The notes under the pieces: model-generated
What the model was told of the DNA's origin: nothing
What the model saw: the letters and a program-made list of their open reading frames with translations, nothing else
Databases searched by the model: none
Made by a program: the position numbers and the translations under genes
Source: Prostheceraeus crozeri
Lineage: Eukaryota; Platyhelminthes; Polycladida; Euryleptidae
DNA length: 64,000 nucleotides
NCBI GenBank assembly: GCA_907163375.1
Contig: CAJQUW010000506.1
Span: 186,001 to 250,000, forward strand
Direction: 5' to 3'
Shown here: positions 1 to 13,079 of the stretch, one piece after another
How the letters are laid out: each line of letters begins with the position of its first letter
Position numbering within the stretch: position 1 is the first letter of the stretch

Positions 1-2283
1 AGCGAAATCCATCCTCTCCAACTAATTTGAAGCTCCTAATCACAAATCTGTAATCAGATTTGCAAAACTCGCCCGCATTGCAGAGATATTCCTCTATCTG
101 GGTCCTCTGTGAAGTGCCCGGAACCACCTACTGGCATTAAAATTTCAAATTCTAATTTTTGCACAGAATCACTGCAATAGACATACCAAGAGAATGGAAT
201 TGCTTCACTGATCACGGTTTGCCGTCCGATTTCACGGGAGAATAAGTACTTGCCGAGAAAAATGGATTTTACGGTTTTCATGGACTTTTCTGCAAGCTGA
301 TTGTGAAGTTAGCGGAACCATTTTTCAATACAAAGAATTTCTCAGCGAAATCCATCCTCTCCAACTAATTTGAAGCTCCTAATCACAAATCTGTAATCAG
401 ATTTGCAAAACTCGCCCGCATTGCAAAGATATTCCTCTATCTGGGTCCGCTGTGAAGTTAGCAGAACCAATTGCTGAGTCTCGCTGATTGACGCAGTAAA
501 TCAATTTCTTTTGGTCACTACCCGATCAATTTTGTTGTGCTGATCACGAATATGTGCCTCATCTTTCAAAACAGTGCAGATTTCACCCGGAAATCTGAAT
601 TTCACTTTTTCTGCAAGCTGATTGTGAAGTTAGCGGAACCATTTTTTAATACAAAGAATTTCTCAGCGAAATCCACCCTCTCCAACTAATTTGAAGCTCC
701 TAATCACAAATCTGTAATCAGATTTGCAAAACTCGCCCGCATTGCAGAGATATTCCTCTATCTGGGTCCGCTGTGAAGTGCCCGGAACCACCTACTGGCA
801 TTAAAATTTCAAATTCTAATTTTTGCACAGAATCACTGCAATAGACATACCAAGAGAATGGAATTGCTTCACTGATCACGGTTTGCCGTCCGATTTCACG
901 GGAGAATAAGTACTTGCCGAGAAAAATGGATTTTACGGTTTTCATGGACTTTTCTGCAAGCTGATTGTGAAGTTAGCGGAACCATTTTTTAATACAAAGA
1001 ATTTCTCAGCGAAATCCATCCTCTCCAACTAATTTGAAGCTCCTAATCACAAATCTGTAATCAGATTTGCAAAACTCGCCCGCATTGCAGAGATATTCCT
1101 CTATCTGGGTCCGCTGTGAAGTGCCCGGAACCACCTACTGGCATTAAAATTTCAAATTCTAATTTTTGCACAGAATCACTGCAATAGACATACCAAGAGA
1201 ATGGAATTGCTTCACTGATCACGGTTTGCCGTCCGATTTCACGGGAGAATAAGTACTTGCCGAGAAAAATGGATTTTACGGTTTTCATGGACTTTTCTGC
1301 AAGCTGATTGTGAAGTTAGCGGAACCATTTTTCAATACAAAGAATTTCTCAGCGAAATCCATCCTCTCCAACTAATTTGAAGCTCCTAATCACAAATCTG
1401 TAATCAGATTTGCAAAACTCGCCCGCATTGCAGAGATATTCCTCTATCTGGGTCCGCTGTGAAGTGCCCGGAACCACCTACTGGCATTAAAATTTCAAAT
1501 TCTAATTTTTGCACAGAATCACTGCAATAGACATACCAAGAGAATGGAATTGCTTCACTGATCACGGTTTGCCGTCCGATTTCACGGGAGAATAAGTACT
1601 TGCCGAGAAAAATGGATTTTACGGTTTTCATGGACTTTTCTGCAAGCTGATTGTGAAGTTAGCGGAACCATTTTTCAATACAAAGAATTTCTCAGCGAAA
1701 TCCATCCTCTCCAACTAATTTGAAGCTCCTAATCACAAATCTGTAATCAGATTTGCAAAACTCGCCCGCATTGCAAAGATATTCCTCTATCTGGGTCCGC
1801 TGTGAAGTTAGCAGAACCAATTGCTGAGTCTCGCTGATTGACGCAGTAAATCAATTTCTTTTGGTCACTACCCGATCAATTTTGTTGTGCTGATCACGAA
1901 TATGTGCCTCATCTTTCAAAAGAGTGCAGATTTCACCCGGAAATCTGAATTTCACTTTTTCTGCAAGCTGATTGTGAAGTTAGCGGAACCATTTTTTAAT
2001 ACAAAGAATTTCTCAGCGAAATCCACCCTCTCCAACTAATTTGAAGCTCCTAATCACAAATCTGTAATCAGATTTGCAAAACTCGCCCGCATTGCAGAGA
2101 TATTCCTCTATCTGGGTCCGCTGTGAAGTGCCCGGAACCACCTACTGGCATTAAAATTTCAAATTCTAATTTTTGCACAGAATCACTGCAATAGACATAC
2201 CAAGAGAATGGAATTGCTTCACTGATCACGGTTTGCCGTCCGATTTCACGGGAGAATAAGTACTTGCCGAAAAAGTTGATTTC
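1..2283 (-). repeat. Left arm of satellite array (343-bp A and 321-bp B units)
   Basis: Tandem array of two related units. Unit A (~343 bp) recurs with 75-codon open frames starting at 281, 945, 1288 and 1631 on the minus strand, plus a partial fifth copy ending near 2268. Unit B (~321 bp) occurs twice (about 380-710 and 1730-2060). A and B share about half their length (the part containing aaagaatttctcagcgaaat) and differ in the other half. Order is A-B-A-A-A-B-A. Each unit contains two copies of a GTGAAGTTAGCGGAACCA-type motif, 149-194 bp apart. The whole arm is in the opposite orientation to the array at 3406-10,868. After about 2268 the last unit becomes diverged. I see no host gene here; the 75-codon frames are judged a by-product of the repeat. 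Confidence 0.95.
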
Positions 2284-3405
2284 ACAGTTTTCAAGGATTT
2301 CATCGGAATCTCAGAAAAAATCCAACCCTCCCCAGATCAGCCGAACCATCATTTATTACAGCACAATTCTATTGCACCATCACAATGTGTAATTACCTCT
2401 TGTGCGCTTTCCTTCTCGGTGCATGCTGTTGTGCCTCTGAAGTCATTAGATGTTTGAAGAAGACGGTTTACAAGTGTTCGTCCATCGGAACGCTGGTATC
2501 GCTAATTTCTCCATGTTTGTTGTTTGTAATTACGAGGTTAGTTAAAGAAAAACTTTCATGTTGTCCTAAAAAGGATTCAGAATCGCTTCATTGTTGAAAG
2601 ATTGCAATGCTTTGTTGCTATTGTGCATATTAATTCATTTCGTATCAAAAAACATAAAGTCTTAGTAGGATAACATTTTTCGGTTCCATGCTGTCAAATC
2701 TCTGCAGCGGATTGGTAATTCATTAGTTGCATAATATCCTGAGGTGATAAAAGATAAGAAACTTGCTAATAAGTGCGATTCTTGCATAATGAAAAAATCA
2801 CGTGTGTGAAGTTGGCGCAACCACTCAGCGCGACCATTTTTGTTTTTACTGTGACACTCCCAAAAATCACATAAACCACACAATTCGAGGTCGCTGATTA
2901 TGTGCCACTACTCGGTTTCACGAAATTCAGCCTCCTTTGGCCAGAAAACGCATTTCAAATTGGTTGCGCTGTGAAGTTGGCGCAACCAATTTTTCTGACT
3001 TTCATAAATTTAGCGCATCAAGCAACAAAACTCATAACAAACGATGAAATATCCATGCCTAATTATGTGCCACGCAAAAAATTACTAAAAATAATCGATC
3101 TTCATGGAAAAATCAAGTTTCAAAATTTTATTTCACCGAAGTGTGAAGTTGGCGCAACCAAATTTGAAATCAAAATTACTCAGCACACAGGCAGTTATGC
3201 TTCACATAAATAGTACCAGCGGATGTGCCAGGTCAACATTCATCAGAATCAATCAAACAAAAGCAGTCTTTCACCCGCTCTAAAAGAAAACATTAAACAT
3301 CAAATCACATGACAAAGCTTATAATAAAATATTGCACAACCCGCGCAACCATTTTTCATTTCGAGTGTGCCATTCCTGAAATGCATGTTTCTAGTACAAT
3401 TTGGG
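2284..3405. repeat. Diverged satellite centre between the two inverted arms
   Basis: About 1.1 kb separates the two satellite arms. It is not identical to either unit, yet it carries diverged copies of the anchor motif as GTGAAGTTGGCGCAACCA starting at 2806, 2971 and 3143, that is 165 and 172 bp apart, plus a weaker copy near 3334. This matches the sub-monomer spacing of the arms, so the centre is probably old, unhomogenised satellite rather than unique sequence. A 70-codon frame at 2385-2597 is cysteine-rich and starts with a signal-peptide-like stretch. It has no recognisable family, and I do not call it a gene. Confidence 0.7.
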
Positions 3406-6400
3406 GTCGCTGACTATTTTTCTCGGCAAGTACTTATTCTCCCGTGAAATCGGACGGCAAACCGTGATCAGTGAAGCAATTCCATTCTCTTGGTATGTCT
3501 ATTGCAGTGATTCTGTGCAAAAATTAGAATTTGAAATTTTAATGCCAGTAGGTGGTTCCGGGCACTTCACAGCGGACCCAGATAGAGGAATATCTCTGCA
3601 ATGCGGGCGAGTTTTGCAAATCTGATTACAGATTTGTGATTAGGAGCTTCAAATTAGTTGGAGAGGATGGATTTCGCTGAGAAATTCTTTGTATTAAAAA
3701 ATGGTTCCGCTAACTTCACAATCAGCTTGCAGAAAAGTCCATGAAAACCGTAAAATCCATTTTTCTCGGCAAGTACTTATTCTCCCGTGAAATCGGACGG
3801 CAAACCGTGATCAGTGAAGCAATTCCATTCTCTTGGTATGTCTATTGCAGTGATTCTGTGCAAAAATTAGAATTTGAAATTTTAATGCCAGTAGGTGGTT
3901 CCGGGCACTTCACAGCGGACCCAGATAGAGGAATATCTCTGCAATGCGGGCGAGTTTTGCAAATCTGATTACAGATTTGTGATTAGGAGCTTCAAATTAG
4001 TTGGAGAGGATGGATTTCGCTGAGAAATTCTTTGTATTAAAAAATGGTTCCGCTAACTTCACAATCAGCTTGCAGAAAAAGTGAAATTCAGATTTCCGGG
4101 TGAAATCTGCACTCTTTTGAAAGATGAGGCACATATTCGTGATCAGCACAACAAAATTGATCGGGTAGTGACCAAAAGAAATTGATTTACTGCGTCAATC
4201 AGCGAGACTCAGCAATTGGTTCTGCTAACTTCACAGCGGACCCAGATAGAGGAATATCTCTGCAATGCGGGCGAGTTTTGCAAATCTGATTACAGATTTG
4301 TGATTAGGAGCTTCAAATTAGTTGGAGAGGGTGGATTTCGCTGAGAAATTCTTTGTATTGAAAAATGGTTCCGCTAACTTCACAATCAGCTTGCAGAAAA
4401 GTCCATGAAAACCGTAAAATCCATTTTTCTCGGCAAGTACTTATTCTCCCGTGAAATCGGACGGCAAACCGTGATCAGTGAAGCAATTCCATTCTCTTGG
4501 TATGTCTATTGCAGTGATTCTGTGCAAAAATTAGAATTTGAAATTTTAATGCCAGTAGGTGGTTCCGGGCACTTCACAGCGGACCCAGATAGGGGAATAT
4601 CTCTGCAATGCGGGCGAGTTTTGCAAATCTGATTACAGATTTGTGATTAGGAGCTTCAAATTAGTTGGAGAGGATGGATTTCGCTGAGAAATTCTTTGTA
4701 TTAAAAAATGGTTCCGCTAACTTCACAATCAGCTTGCAGAAAAAGTGAAATTCAGATTTCCGGGTGAAATCTGCACTCTTTTGAAAGATGAGGCACATAT
4801 TCGTGATCAGCACAACAAAATTGATCGGGTAGTGACCAAAAGAAATTGATTTACTGCGTCAATCAGCGAGACTCAGCAATTGGTTCTGCTAACTTCACAG
4901 CGGACCCAGATAGAGGAATATCTCTGCAATGCGGGCGAGTTTTGCAAATCTGATTACAGATTTGTGATTAGGAGCTTCAAATTAGTTGGAGAGGGTGGAT
5001 TTCGCTGAGAAATTCTTTGTATTGAAAAATGGTTCCGCTAACTTCACAATCAGCTTGCAGAAAAGTCCATGAAAACCGTAAAATCTATTTTTCTCGGCAA
5101 GTACTTATTCTCCCGTGAAATCGGACGGCAAACCGTGATCAGTGAAGCAATTCCATTCTCTTGGTATGTCTATTGCAGTGATTCTGTGCAAAAATTAGAA
5201 TTTGAAATTTTAATGCCAGTAGGTGGTTCCGGGCACTTCACAGCGGACCCAGATAGAGGAATATCTCTGCAATGCGGGCGAGTTTTGCAAATCTGATTAC
5301 AGATTTGTGATTAGGAGCTTCAAATTAGTTGGAGAGGATGGATTTCGCTGAGAAATTCTTTGTATTAAAAAATGGTTCCGCTAACTTCACAATCAGCTTG
5401 CAGAAAAAGTGAAATTCAGATTTCCGGGTGAAATCTGCACTCTTTTGAAAGATGAGGCACATATTCGTGATCAGCACAACAAAATTGATCGGGTAGTGAC
5501 CAAAAGAAATTGATTTACTGCGTCAATCAGCGAGACTCAGCAATTGGTTCTGCTAACTTCACAGCGGACCCAGATAGAGGAATATCTCTGCAATGCGGGC
5601 GAGTTTTGCAAATCTGATTACAGATTTGTGATTAGGAGCTTCAAATTAGTTGGAGAGGGTGGATTTCGCTGAGAAATTCTTTGTATTGAAAAATGGTTCC
5701 GCTAACTTCACAATCAGCTTGCAGAAAAGTCCATGAAAACCGTAAAATCCATTTTTCTCGGCAAGTACTTATTCTCCCGTGAAATCGGACGGCAAACCGT
5801 GATCAGTGAAGCAATTCCATTCTCTTGGTATGTCTATTGCAGTGATTCTGTGCAAAAATTAGAATTTGAAATTTTAATGCCAGTAGGTGGTTCCGGGCAC
5901 TTCACAGCGGACCCAGATAGGGGAATATCTCTGCAATGCGGGCGAGTTTTGCAAATCTGATTACAGATTTGTGATTAGGAGCTTCAAATTAGTTGGAGAG
6001 GATGGATTTCGCTGAGAAATTCTTTGTATTAAAAAATGGTTCCGCTAACTTCACAATCAGCTTGCAGAAAAAGTGAAATTCAGATTTCCGGGTGAAATCT
6101 GCACTCTTTTGAAAGATGAGGCACATATTCGTGATCAGCACAACAAAATTGATCGGGTAGTGACCAAAAGAAATTGATTTACTGCGTCAATCAGCGAGAC
6201 TCAGCAATTGGTTCTGCTAACTTCACAGCGGACCCAGATAGAGGAATATCTCTGCAATGCGGGCGAGTTTTGCAAATCTGATTACAGATTTGTGATTAGG
6301 AGCTTCAAATTAGTTGGAGAGGGTGGATTTCGCTGAGAAATTCTTTGTATTGAAAAATGGTTCCGCTAACTTCACAATCAGCTTGCAGAAAAGTCCATGA

Positions 6401-9400
6401 AAACCGTAAAATCTATTTTTCTCGGCAAGTACTTATTCTCCCGTGAAATCGGACGGCAAACCGTGATCAGTGAAGCAATTCCATTCTCTTGGTATGTCTA
6501 TTGCAGTGATTCTGTGCAAAAATTAGAATTTGAAATTTTAATGCCAGTAGGTGGTTCCGGGCACTTCACAGCGGACCCAGATAGAGGAATATCTCTGCAA
6601 TGCGGGCGAGTTTTGCAAATCTGATTACAGATTTGTGATTAGGAGCTTCAAATTAGTTGGAGAGGATGGATTTCGCTGAGAAATTCTTTGTATTAAAAAA
6701 TGGTTCCGCTAACTTCACAATCAGCTTGCAGAAAAAGTGAAATTCAGATTTCCGGGTGAAATCTGCACTCTTTTGAAAGATGAGGCACATATTCGTGATC
6801 AGCACAACAAAATTGATCGGGTAGTGACCAAAAGAAATTGATTTACTGCGTCAATCAGCGAGACTCAGCAATTGGTTCTGCTAACTTCACAGCGGACCCA
6901 GATAGAGGAATATCTCTGCAATGCGGGCGAGTTTTGCAAATCTGATTACAGATTTGTGATTAGGAGCTTCAAATTAGTTGGAGAGGGTGGATTTCGCTGA
7001 GAAATTCTTTGTATTGAAAAATGGTTCCGCTAACTTCACAATCAGCTTGCAGAAAAGTCCATGAAAACCGTAAAAATCCATTTTTCTCGGCAAGTACTTA
7101 TTCCCCCGTGAAATCGGACGGCAAACCGTGATCAGTGAAGCAATTCCATTCTCTTGGTATGTCTATTGCAGTGATTCTGTGCAAAAATTAGAATTTGAAA
7201 TTTTAATGCCAGTAGGTGGTTCCGGGCACTTCACAGCGGACCCAGATAGGGGAATATCTCTGCAATGCGGGCGAGTTTTGCAAATCTGATTACAGATTTG
7301 TGATTAGGAGCTTCAAATTAGTTGGAGAGGATGGATTTCGCTGAGAAATTCTTTGTATTAAAAAATGGTTCCGCTAACTTCACAATCAGCTTGCAGAAAA
7401 AGTGAAATTCAGATTTCCGGGTGAAATCTGCACTCTTTTGAAAGATGAGGCACATATTCGTGATCAGCACAACAAAATTGATCGGGTAGTGACCAAAAGA
7501 AATTGATTTACTGCGTCAATCAGCGAGACTCAGCAATTGGTTCTGCTAACTTCACAGCGGACCCAGATAGAGGAATATCTCTGCAATGCGGGCGAGTTTT
7601 GCAAATCTGATTACAGATTTGTGATTAGGAGCTTCAAATTAGTTGGAGAGGGTGGATTTCGCTGAGAAATTCTTTGTATTGAAAAATGGTTCCGCTAACT
7701 TCACAATCAGCTTGCAGAAAAGTCCATGAAAACCGTAAAATCTATTTTTCTCGGCAAGTACTTATTCTCCCGTGAAATCGGACGGCAAACCGTGATCAGT
7801 GAAGCAATTCCATTCTCTTGGTATGTCTATTGCAGTGATTCTGTGCAAAAATTAGAATTTGAAATTTTAATGCCAGTAGGTGGTTCCGGGCACTTCACAG
7901 CGGACCCAGATAGAGGAATATCTCTGCAATGCGGGCGAGTTTTGCAAATCTGATTACAGATTTGTGATTAGGAGCTTCAAATTAGTTGGAGAGGATGGAT
8001 TTCGCTGAGAAATTCTTTGTATTAAAAAATGGTTCCGCTAACTTCACAATCAGCTTGCAGAAAAAGTGAAATTCAGATTTCCGGGTGAAATCTGCACTCT
8101 TTTGAAAGATGAGGCACATATTCGTGATCAGCACAACAAAATTGATCGGGTAGTGACCAAAAGAAATTGATTTACTGCGTCAATCAGCGAGACTCAGCAA
8201 TTGGTTCTGCTAACTTCACAGCGGACCCAGATAGAGGAATATCTCTGCAATGCGGGCGAGTTTTGCAAATCTGATTACAGATTTGTGATTAGGAGCTTCA
8301 AATTAGTTGGAGAGGGTGGATTTCGCTGAGAAATTCTTTGTATTGAAAAATGGTTCCGCTAACTTCACAATCAGCTTGCAGAAAAGTCCATGAAAACCGT
8401 AAAATCCATTTTTCTCGGCAAGTACTTATTCTCCCGTGAAATCGGACGGCAAACCGTGATCAGTGAAGCAATTCCATTCTCTTGGTATGTCTATTGCAGT
8501 GATTCTGTGCAAAAATTAGAATTTGAAATTTTAATGCCAGTAGGTGGTTCCGGGCACTTCACAGCGGACCCAGATAGGGGAATATCTCTGCAATGCGGGC
8601 GAGTTTTGCAAATCTGATTACAGATTTGTGATTAGGAGCTTCAAATTAGTTGGAGAGGATGGATTTCGCTGAGAAATTCTTTGTATTAAAAAATGGTTCC
8701 GCTAACTTCACAATCAGCTTGCAGAAAAAGTGAAATTCAGATTTCCGGGTGAAATCTGCACTCTTTTGAAAGATGAGGCACATATTCGTGATCAGCACAA
8801 CAAAATTGATCGGGTAGTGACCAAAAGAAATTGATTTACTGCGTCAATCAGCGAGACTCAGCAATTGGTTCTGCTAACTTCACAGCGGACCCAGATAGAG
8901 GAATATCTCTGCAATGCGGGCGAGTTTTGCAAATCTGATTACAGATTTGTGATTAGGAGCTTCAAATTAGTTGGAGAGGGTGGATTTCGCTGAGAAATTC
9001 TTTGTATTGAAAAATGGTTCCGCTAACTTCACAATCAGCTTGCAGAAAAGTCCATGAAAACCGTAAAATCTATTTTTCTCGGCAAGTACTTATTCTCCCG
9101 TGAAATCGGACGGCAAACCGTGATCAGTGAAGCAATTCCATTCTCTTGGTATGTCTATTGCAGTGATTCTGTGCAAAAATTAGAATTTGAAATTTTAATG
9201 CCAGTAGGTGGTTCCGGGCACTTCACAGCGGACCCAGATAGAGGAATATCTCTGCAATGCGGGCGAGTTTTGCAAATCTGATTACAGATTTGTGATTAGG
9301 AGCTTCAAATTAGTTGGAGAGGATGGATTTCGCTGAGAAATTCTTTGTATTAAAAAATGGTTCCGCTAACTTCACAATCAGCTTGCAGAAAAAGTGAAAT

Positions 9401-10868
9401 TCAGATTTCCGGGTGAAATCTGCACTCTTTTGAAAGATGAGGCACATATTCGTGATCAGCACAACAAAATTGATCGGGTAGTGACCAAAAGAAATTGATT
9501 TACTGCGTCAATCAGCGAGACTCAGCAATTGGTTCTGCTAACTTCACAGCGGACCCAGATAGAGGAATATCTCTGCAATGCGGGCGAGTTTTGCAAATCT
9601 GATTACAGATTTGTGATTAGGAGCTTCAAATTAGTTGGAGAGGGTGGATTTCGCTGAGAAATTCTTTGTATTGAAAAATGGTTCCGCTAACTTCACAATC
9701 AGCTTGCAGAAAAGTCCATGAAAACCGTAAAATCCATTTTTCTCGGCAAGTACTTATTCTCCCGTGAAATCGGACGGCAAACCGTGATCAGTGAAGCAAT
9801 TCCATTCTCTTGGTATGTCTATTGCAGTGATTCTGTGCAAAAATTAGAATTTGAAATTTTAATGCCAGTAGGTGGTTCCGGGCACTTCACAGCGGACCCA
9901 GATAGGGGAATATCTCTGCAATGCGGGCGAGTTTTGCAAATCTGATTACAGATTTGTGATTAGGAGCTTCAAATTAGTTGGAGAGGATGGATTTCGCTGA
10001 GAAATTCTTTGTATTAAAAAATGGTTCCGCTAACTTCACAATCAGCTTGCAGAAAAAGTGAAATTCAGATTTCCGGGTGAAATCTGCACTCTTTTGAAAG
10101 ATGAGGCACATATTCGTGATCAGCACAACAAAATTGATCGGGTAGTGACCAAAAGAAATTGATTTACTGCGTCAATCAGCGAGACTCAGCAATTGGTTCT
10201 GCTAACTTCACAGCGGACCCAGATAGAGGAATATCTCTGCAATGCGGGCGAGTTTTGCAAATCTGATTACAGATTTGTGATTAGGAGCTTCAAATTAGTT
10301 GGAGAGGGTGGATTTCGCTGAGAAATTCTTTGTATTGAAAAATGGTTCCGCTAACTTCACAATCAGCTTGCAGAAAAGTCCATGAAAACCGTAAAAATCT
10401 ATTTTTCTCGGCAAGTACTTATTCTCCCGTGAAATCGGACGGCAAACCGTGATCAGTGAAGCAATTCCATTCTCTTGGTATGTCTATTGCAGTGATTCTG
10501 TGCAAAAATTAGAATTTGAAATTTTAATGCCAGTAGGTGGTTCCGGGCACTTCACAGCGGACCCAGATAGAGGAATATCTCTGCAATGCGGGCGAGTTTT
10601 GCAAATCTGATTACAGATTTGTGATTAGGAGCTTCAAATTAGTTGGAGAGGATGGATTTCGCTGAGAAATTCTTTGTATTAAAAAATGGTTCCGCTAACT
10701 TCACAATCAGCTTGCAGAAAAAGTGAAATTCAGATTTCCGGGTGAAATCTGCACTCTTTTGAAAGATGAGGCACATATTCGTGATCAGCACAACAAAATT
10801 GATCGGGTAGTGACCAAAAGAAATTGATTTACTGCGTCAATCAGCGAGACTCAGCAATTGGTTCTGCT
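3406..10868 (+). repeat. Right arm of satellite array, 664-bp dimers in a 1,328-bp higher-order repeat
   Basis: Twelve A units and eleven B units. After an initial A-A pair (A frames starting 3401 and 3741) the array is a strict A-B alternation with A copies at 4405, 5069, 5733, 6397, 7061, 7726, 8390, 9054, 9718 and 10,382, giving a 664-bp period. Two linked variants alternate from copy to copy: ...aaaatccattttt with gataggggaat, then ...aaaatctattttt with gatagaggaat. The true higher-order unit is therefore 1,328 bp, present five times. The copies at 7061 and 10,382 have one extra A after the start codon, which shifts the 75-codon frame. Copies are almost identical, implying recent amplification or homogenisation. 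Confidence 0.95.
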
Positions 10869-11065
10869 GGATGGTTCCGCTAACTTCACAGCGTGACCAC
10901 TTTTATCTTTTAACTTGAATTTCTCAAAAGCGACTTTGAATTTGTGAAATCTGAGCTCAGATTCGTAATCAGGAGACTGGAATTGACAAACTAGCAGCTG
11001 TTTCGAATAGAATTAAGCTATAATAAAAAATGGTTCCGCTGAGTGGTTCCGCTAACTTCACACAC
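10869..11065. repeat. Diverged satellite edge
   Basis: The last B unit stops at about 10,867 and passes into sequence that retains only the motif ggttccgctaacttcac (three copies between 10,868 and 11,062) and a shortened A/T-rich spacer. It looks like degenerate monomers at the array edge, comparable with the centre at 2284-3405. Confidence 0.6.
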
Positions 11066-11129
11066 GTTTCCTGTCGATGGATTCTTCTCTGATCATTCTA
11101 TAGTAATGCCTGTGTCCCTCTGGCTTGCT

Positions 11130-11950
11130 TTCTTTCACACATTCTCTTTCTTGTGCTTTTAAATGACCTGCGTCTAACAATTGAGTCTAACTTATATATC
11201 CTACCAGCCGCACATCTTTTGCATGGCAATTTGATCTATCGTTTATTTAATTTCATTGTTGTTAATTACGGACAATTCTGTCTTGGGGTCGCTCCCACCG
11301 AGTCAGGCTTAATGAAACCAATAATTAGTCAATCGTTTTTCTCATGTGCGTGTCCAAGACGGCTCCACCATTGTTATGGTTGGTCATTGCTTTTCAATGG
11401 AAAACAGCATTTTTTTGTTAGATGTGTCACTGTCTGACTGCTGGTCTGTCCACATTCGTTGTGTTTTGAGCCCGTGCCTACTTTAGCCCTCAGCAGTTGC
11501 TCGTGGTTCATTAAGCTTAGGTTGATGATCCTGTGATGGAGTTTTGCTCACACGTTTGGTCATCATGTTCTCAGAGCAGTTTATATACTCGATCGAATTC
11601 AGCGCAAGCAGATCGTGTGATGTATGATGCTAGTGTTACTTCTAATTTGGCTTCACAAGGACGCTGTAGAGCAGTCTCCTGCCTTTCTCTCTTCCATAGC
11701 CATTACCACGGTTTTTGCTCTGATGAACTCACTTTTACTCTTGCGTTCTTTTGCCAGATTCATAGGATGAAGTGACTACGCAAATCCATACCTTGTCACT
11801 TCCTCGTTTAGTCGTTGTCGCACAGGACATTTTGAGAGATCCTTCATATGGCAGCAAGGTTGTGGAACAGGCTTCCTTTGGAGTTATTCCCAACATGTCA
11901 GTGTTGAAGCATTCAAAAGAGCTGTCATCAAGCTGCCACTAAGTTGATAA
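11130..11950 (+). pseudogene. LINE reverse-transcriptase relic (C-terminal part)
   Basis: Two short plus-strand frames carry what looks like the end of a non-LTR reverse transcriptase. At 11,153-11,437 the start (LLNDLRLTIESN) resembles the stretch just before the catalytic YxDD loop. At 11,533-11,775 MEFCSHVWSSCSQSSLY and LSLFHSHYHGFCSDEL resemble the conserved LEYCSHVW and SLFYRYYHG...CSDEL blocks of the post-RT thumb region. Past the stop, other frames keep residues resembling the WN.LP...F..FK tail (to about 11,950). Stops and frame changes show a dead fragment. It is not related in sequence to the LINE at 45-50 kb as far as I can see. Confidence 0.5.
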
Positions 11951-12440
11951 TATGAAGGGTCCATTGTTTTATGTATTTCTGATATGATATCTTGATTTTT
12001 GATATTGTACTTTTAGTTATTTTATTTACTTCATTCAACCACTTTTCAACACCTTCTTAATTTTCAGTGTTTTTATACTTAGTTATACAGTTATGAGTTG
12101 ATGTATGTATATCTTTTAACTTCATCGTTGCGCAATGGCTTAGCTGTTTAGTTATATTCCTCTATCATCCCCAGTTTTCTTTCTTCCATTTTCTTCTTCT
12201 TTGCCTAATAATTTCTGCTGAGGGACACCTTCGATGTGTAGGCGAGTCCTCCTCTCAAGCATTGATTAAAAAGTACATCGTGACCTTACATTATGCGGTT
12301 GCTGATGTGTAGACGTTTTCATGAACTACTTTGATGATTAAGCAAAGTTGTATGACATTGCAATATATCTATTTGGGACATTATCACCAAATAAGCACTC
12401 TTAACCTTAATCAGGAATAGAAGGACATATATCACACAAA
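11951..12440. other. Non-coding, A/T-rich spacer
   Basis: I see no coding or structural signal here beyond A/T-rich runs. It separates two retroelement relics and may be eroded 3' sequence of the LINE fragment. Confidence 0.4.
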
Positions 12441-12593
12441 TTTACATAAAATTCAAATGCTACAAGTTGCTATGAGACATGAAAAGATATCATGCATAAA
12501 ATGGAATAACATAGAGTCTGAACTGGATGGTACATGAGTCACAGAAATAGGAGACTTTGGTTCAAAAATAGAAGATCTTTGTAGTACATGCTG

Positions 12594-13073
12594 CATATTT
12601 ATATGTAAACCATGAGGATAATCGGTCATCAGTTGACTTTTAAATTTCTTCATAATTTCTTCTTAGTTGACTACTTCCGATTTTCTTTGTTGTTCAGTCC
12701 CATCGTTTTGTTCCAATATGGAAACAGATATGTTGCTTTCTTGATGACCATGTTGCATACAATGGAACGGCACAACTTCGCTGTCATCGTTGTGCCGTAT
12801 GTCAAAGCGGTGTCCATTAATCCTTTCACGAAGAGATCTTCCTACTTCCCCAATATAAATGAGAGGACAATTTTCAAATTTTAGTGCGTGTACAGCATTT
12901 GTAGTGCTGCACGTAGTATCAGCAGCTTTGCTGTGAAATGAAAGACCTGTGACTGGTGATATTATTGAAGTGTCATTTGAAATCACTTGACATGTTTTAC
13001 AGCGTGTAGATCCACAAGATGAGACACTACCAATTTTCTCTGGACAATTAACAAAGTGGTGGGTTTCCACCAT
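12594..13073 (-). pseudogene. Penelope-like element GIY-YIG endonuclease fragment
   Basis: The minus-strand frame begins near 13,073. It shows a cysteine pair before the catalytic domain (CGSTRCKTC), then the GIY-YIG core as LIYIGEVGRSLRERINGH, then FHCMQHGHQ and SISVLEQ-like blocks typical of the C-terminal endonuclease of Penelope-like retroelements. The enzyme normally nicks target DNA for retrotransposition. A TAA stop at 12,663 interrupts the frame, and the same frame resumes at once with MKKFKSQLMTDYPHGLHIN, which matches the usual end of the domain. The reverse-transcriptase part is missing upstream, so this is a 5'-truncated, inactivated copy. It differs from the second Penelope fragment near 62 kb. 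Confidence 0.7.
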
Positions 13074-13079
13074 AATTCT

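Noticed and set aside
54-10609. Recurring 75-codon open frame (MKTVKSIFLGKY...) in the satellite A units
   Set aside because: It is open because the units are nearly identical copies. Two copies (7061, 10,382) carry a one-base shift without consequence, and there is no promoter, family match or codon-type conservation. Treated as a repeat by-product.
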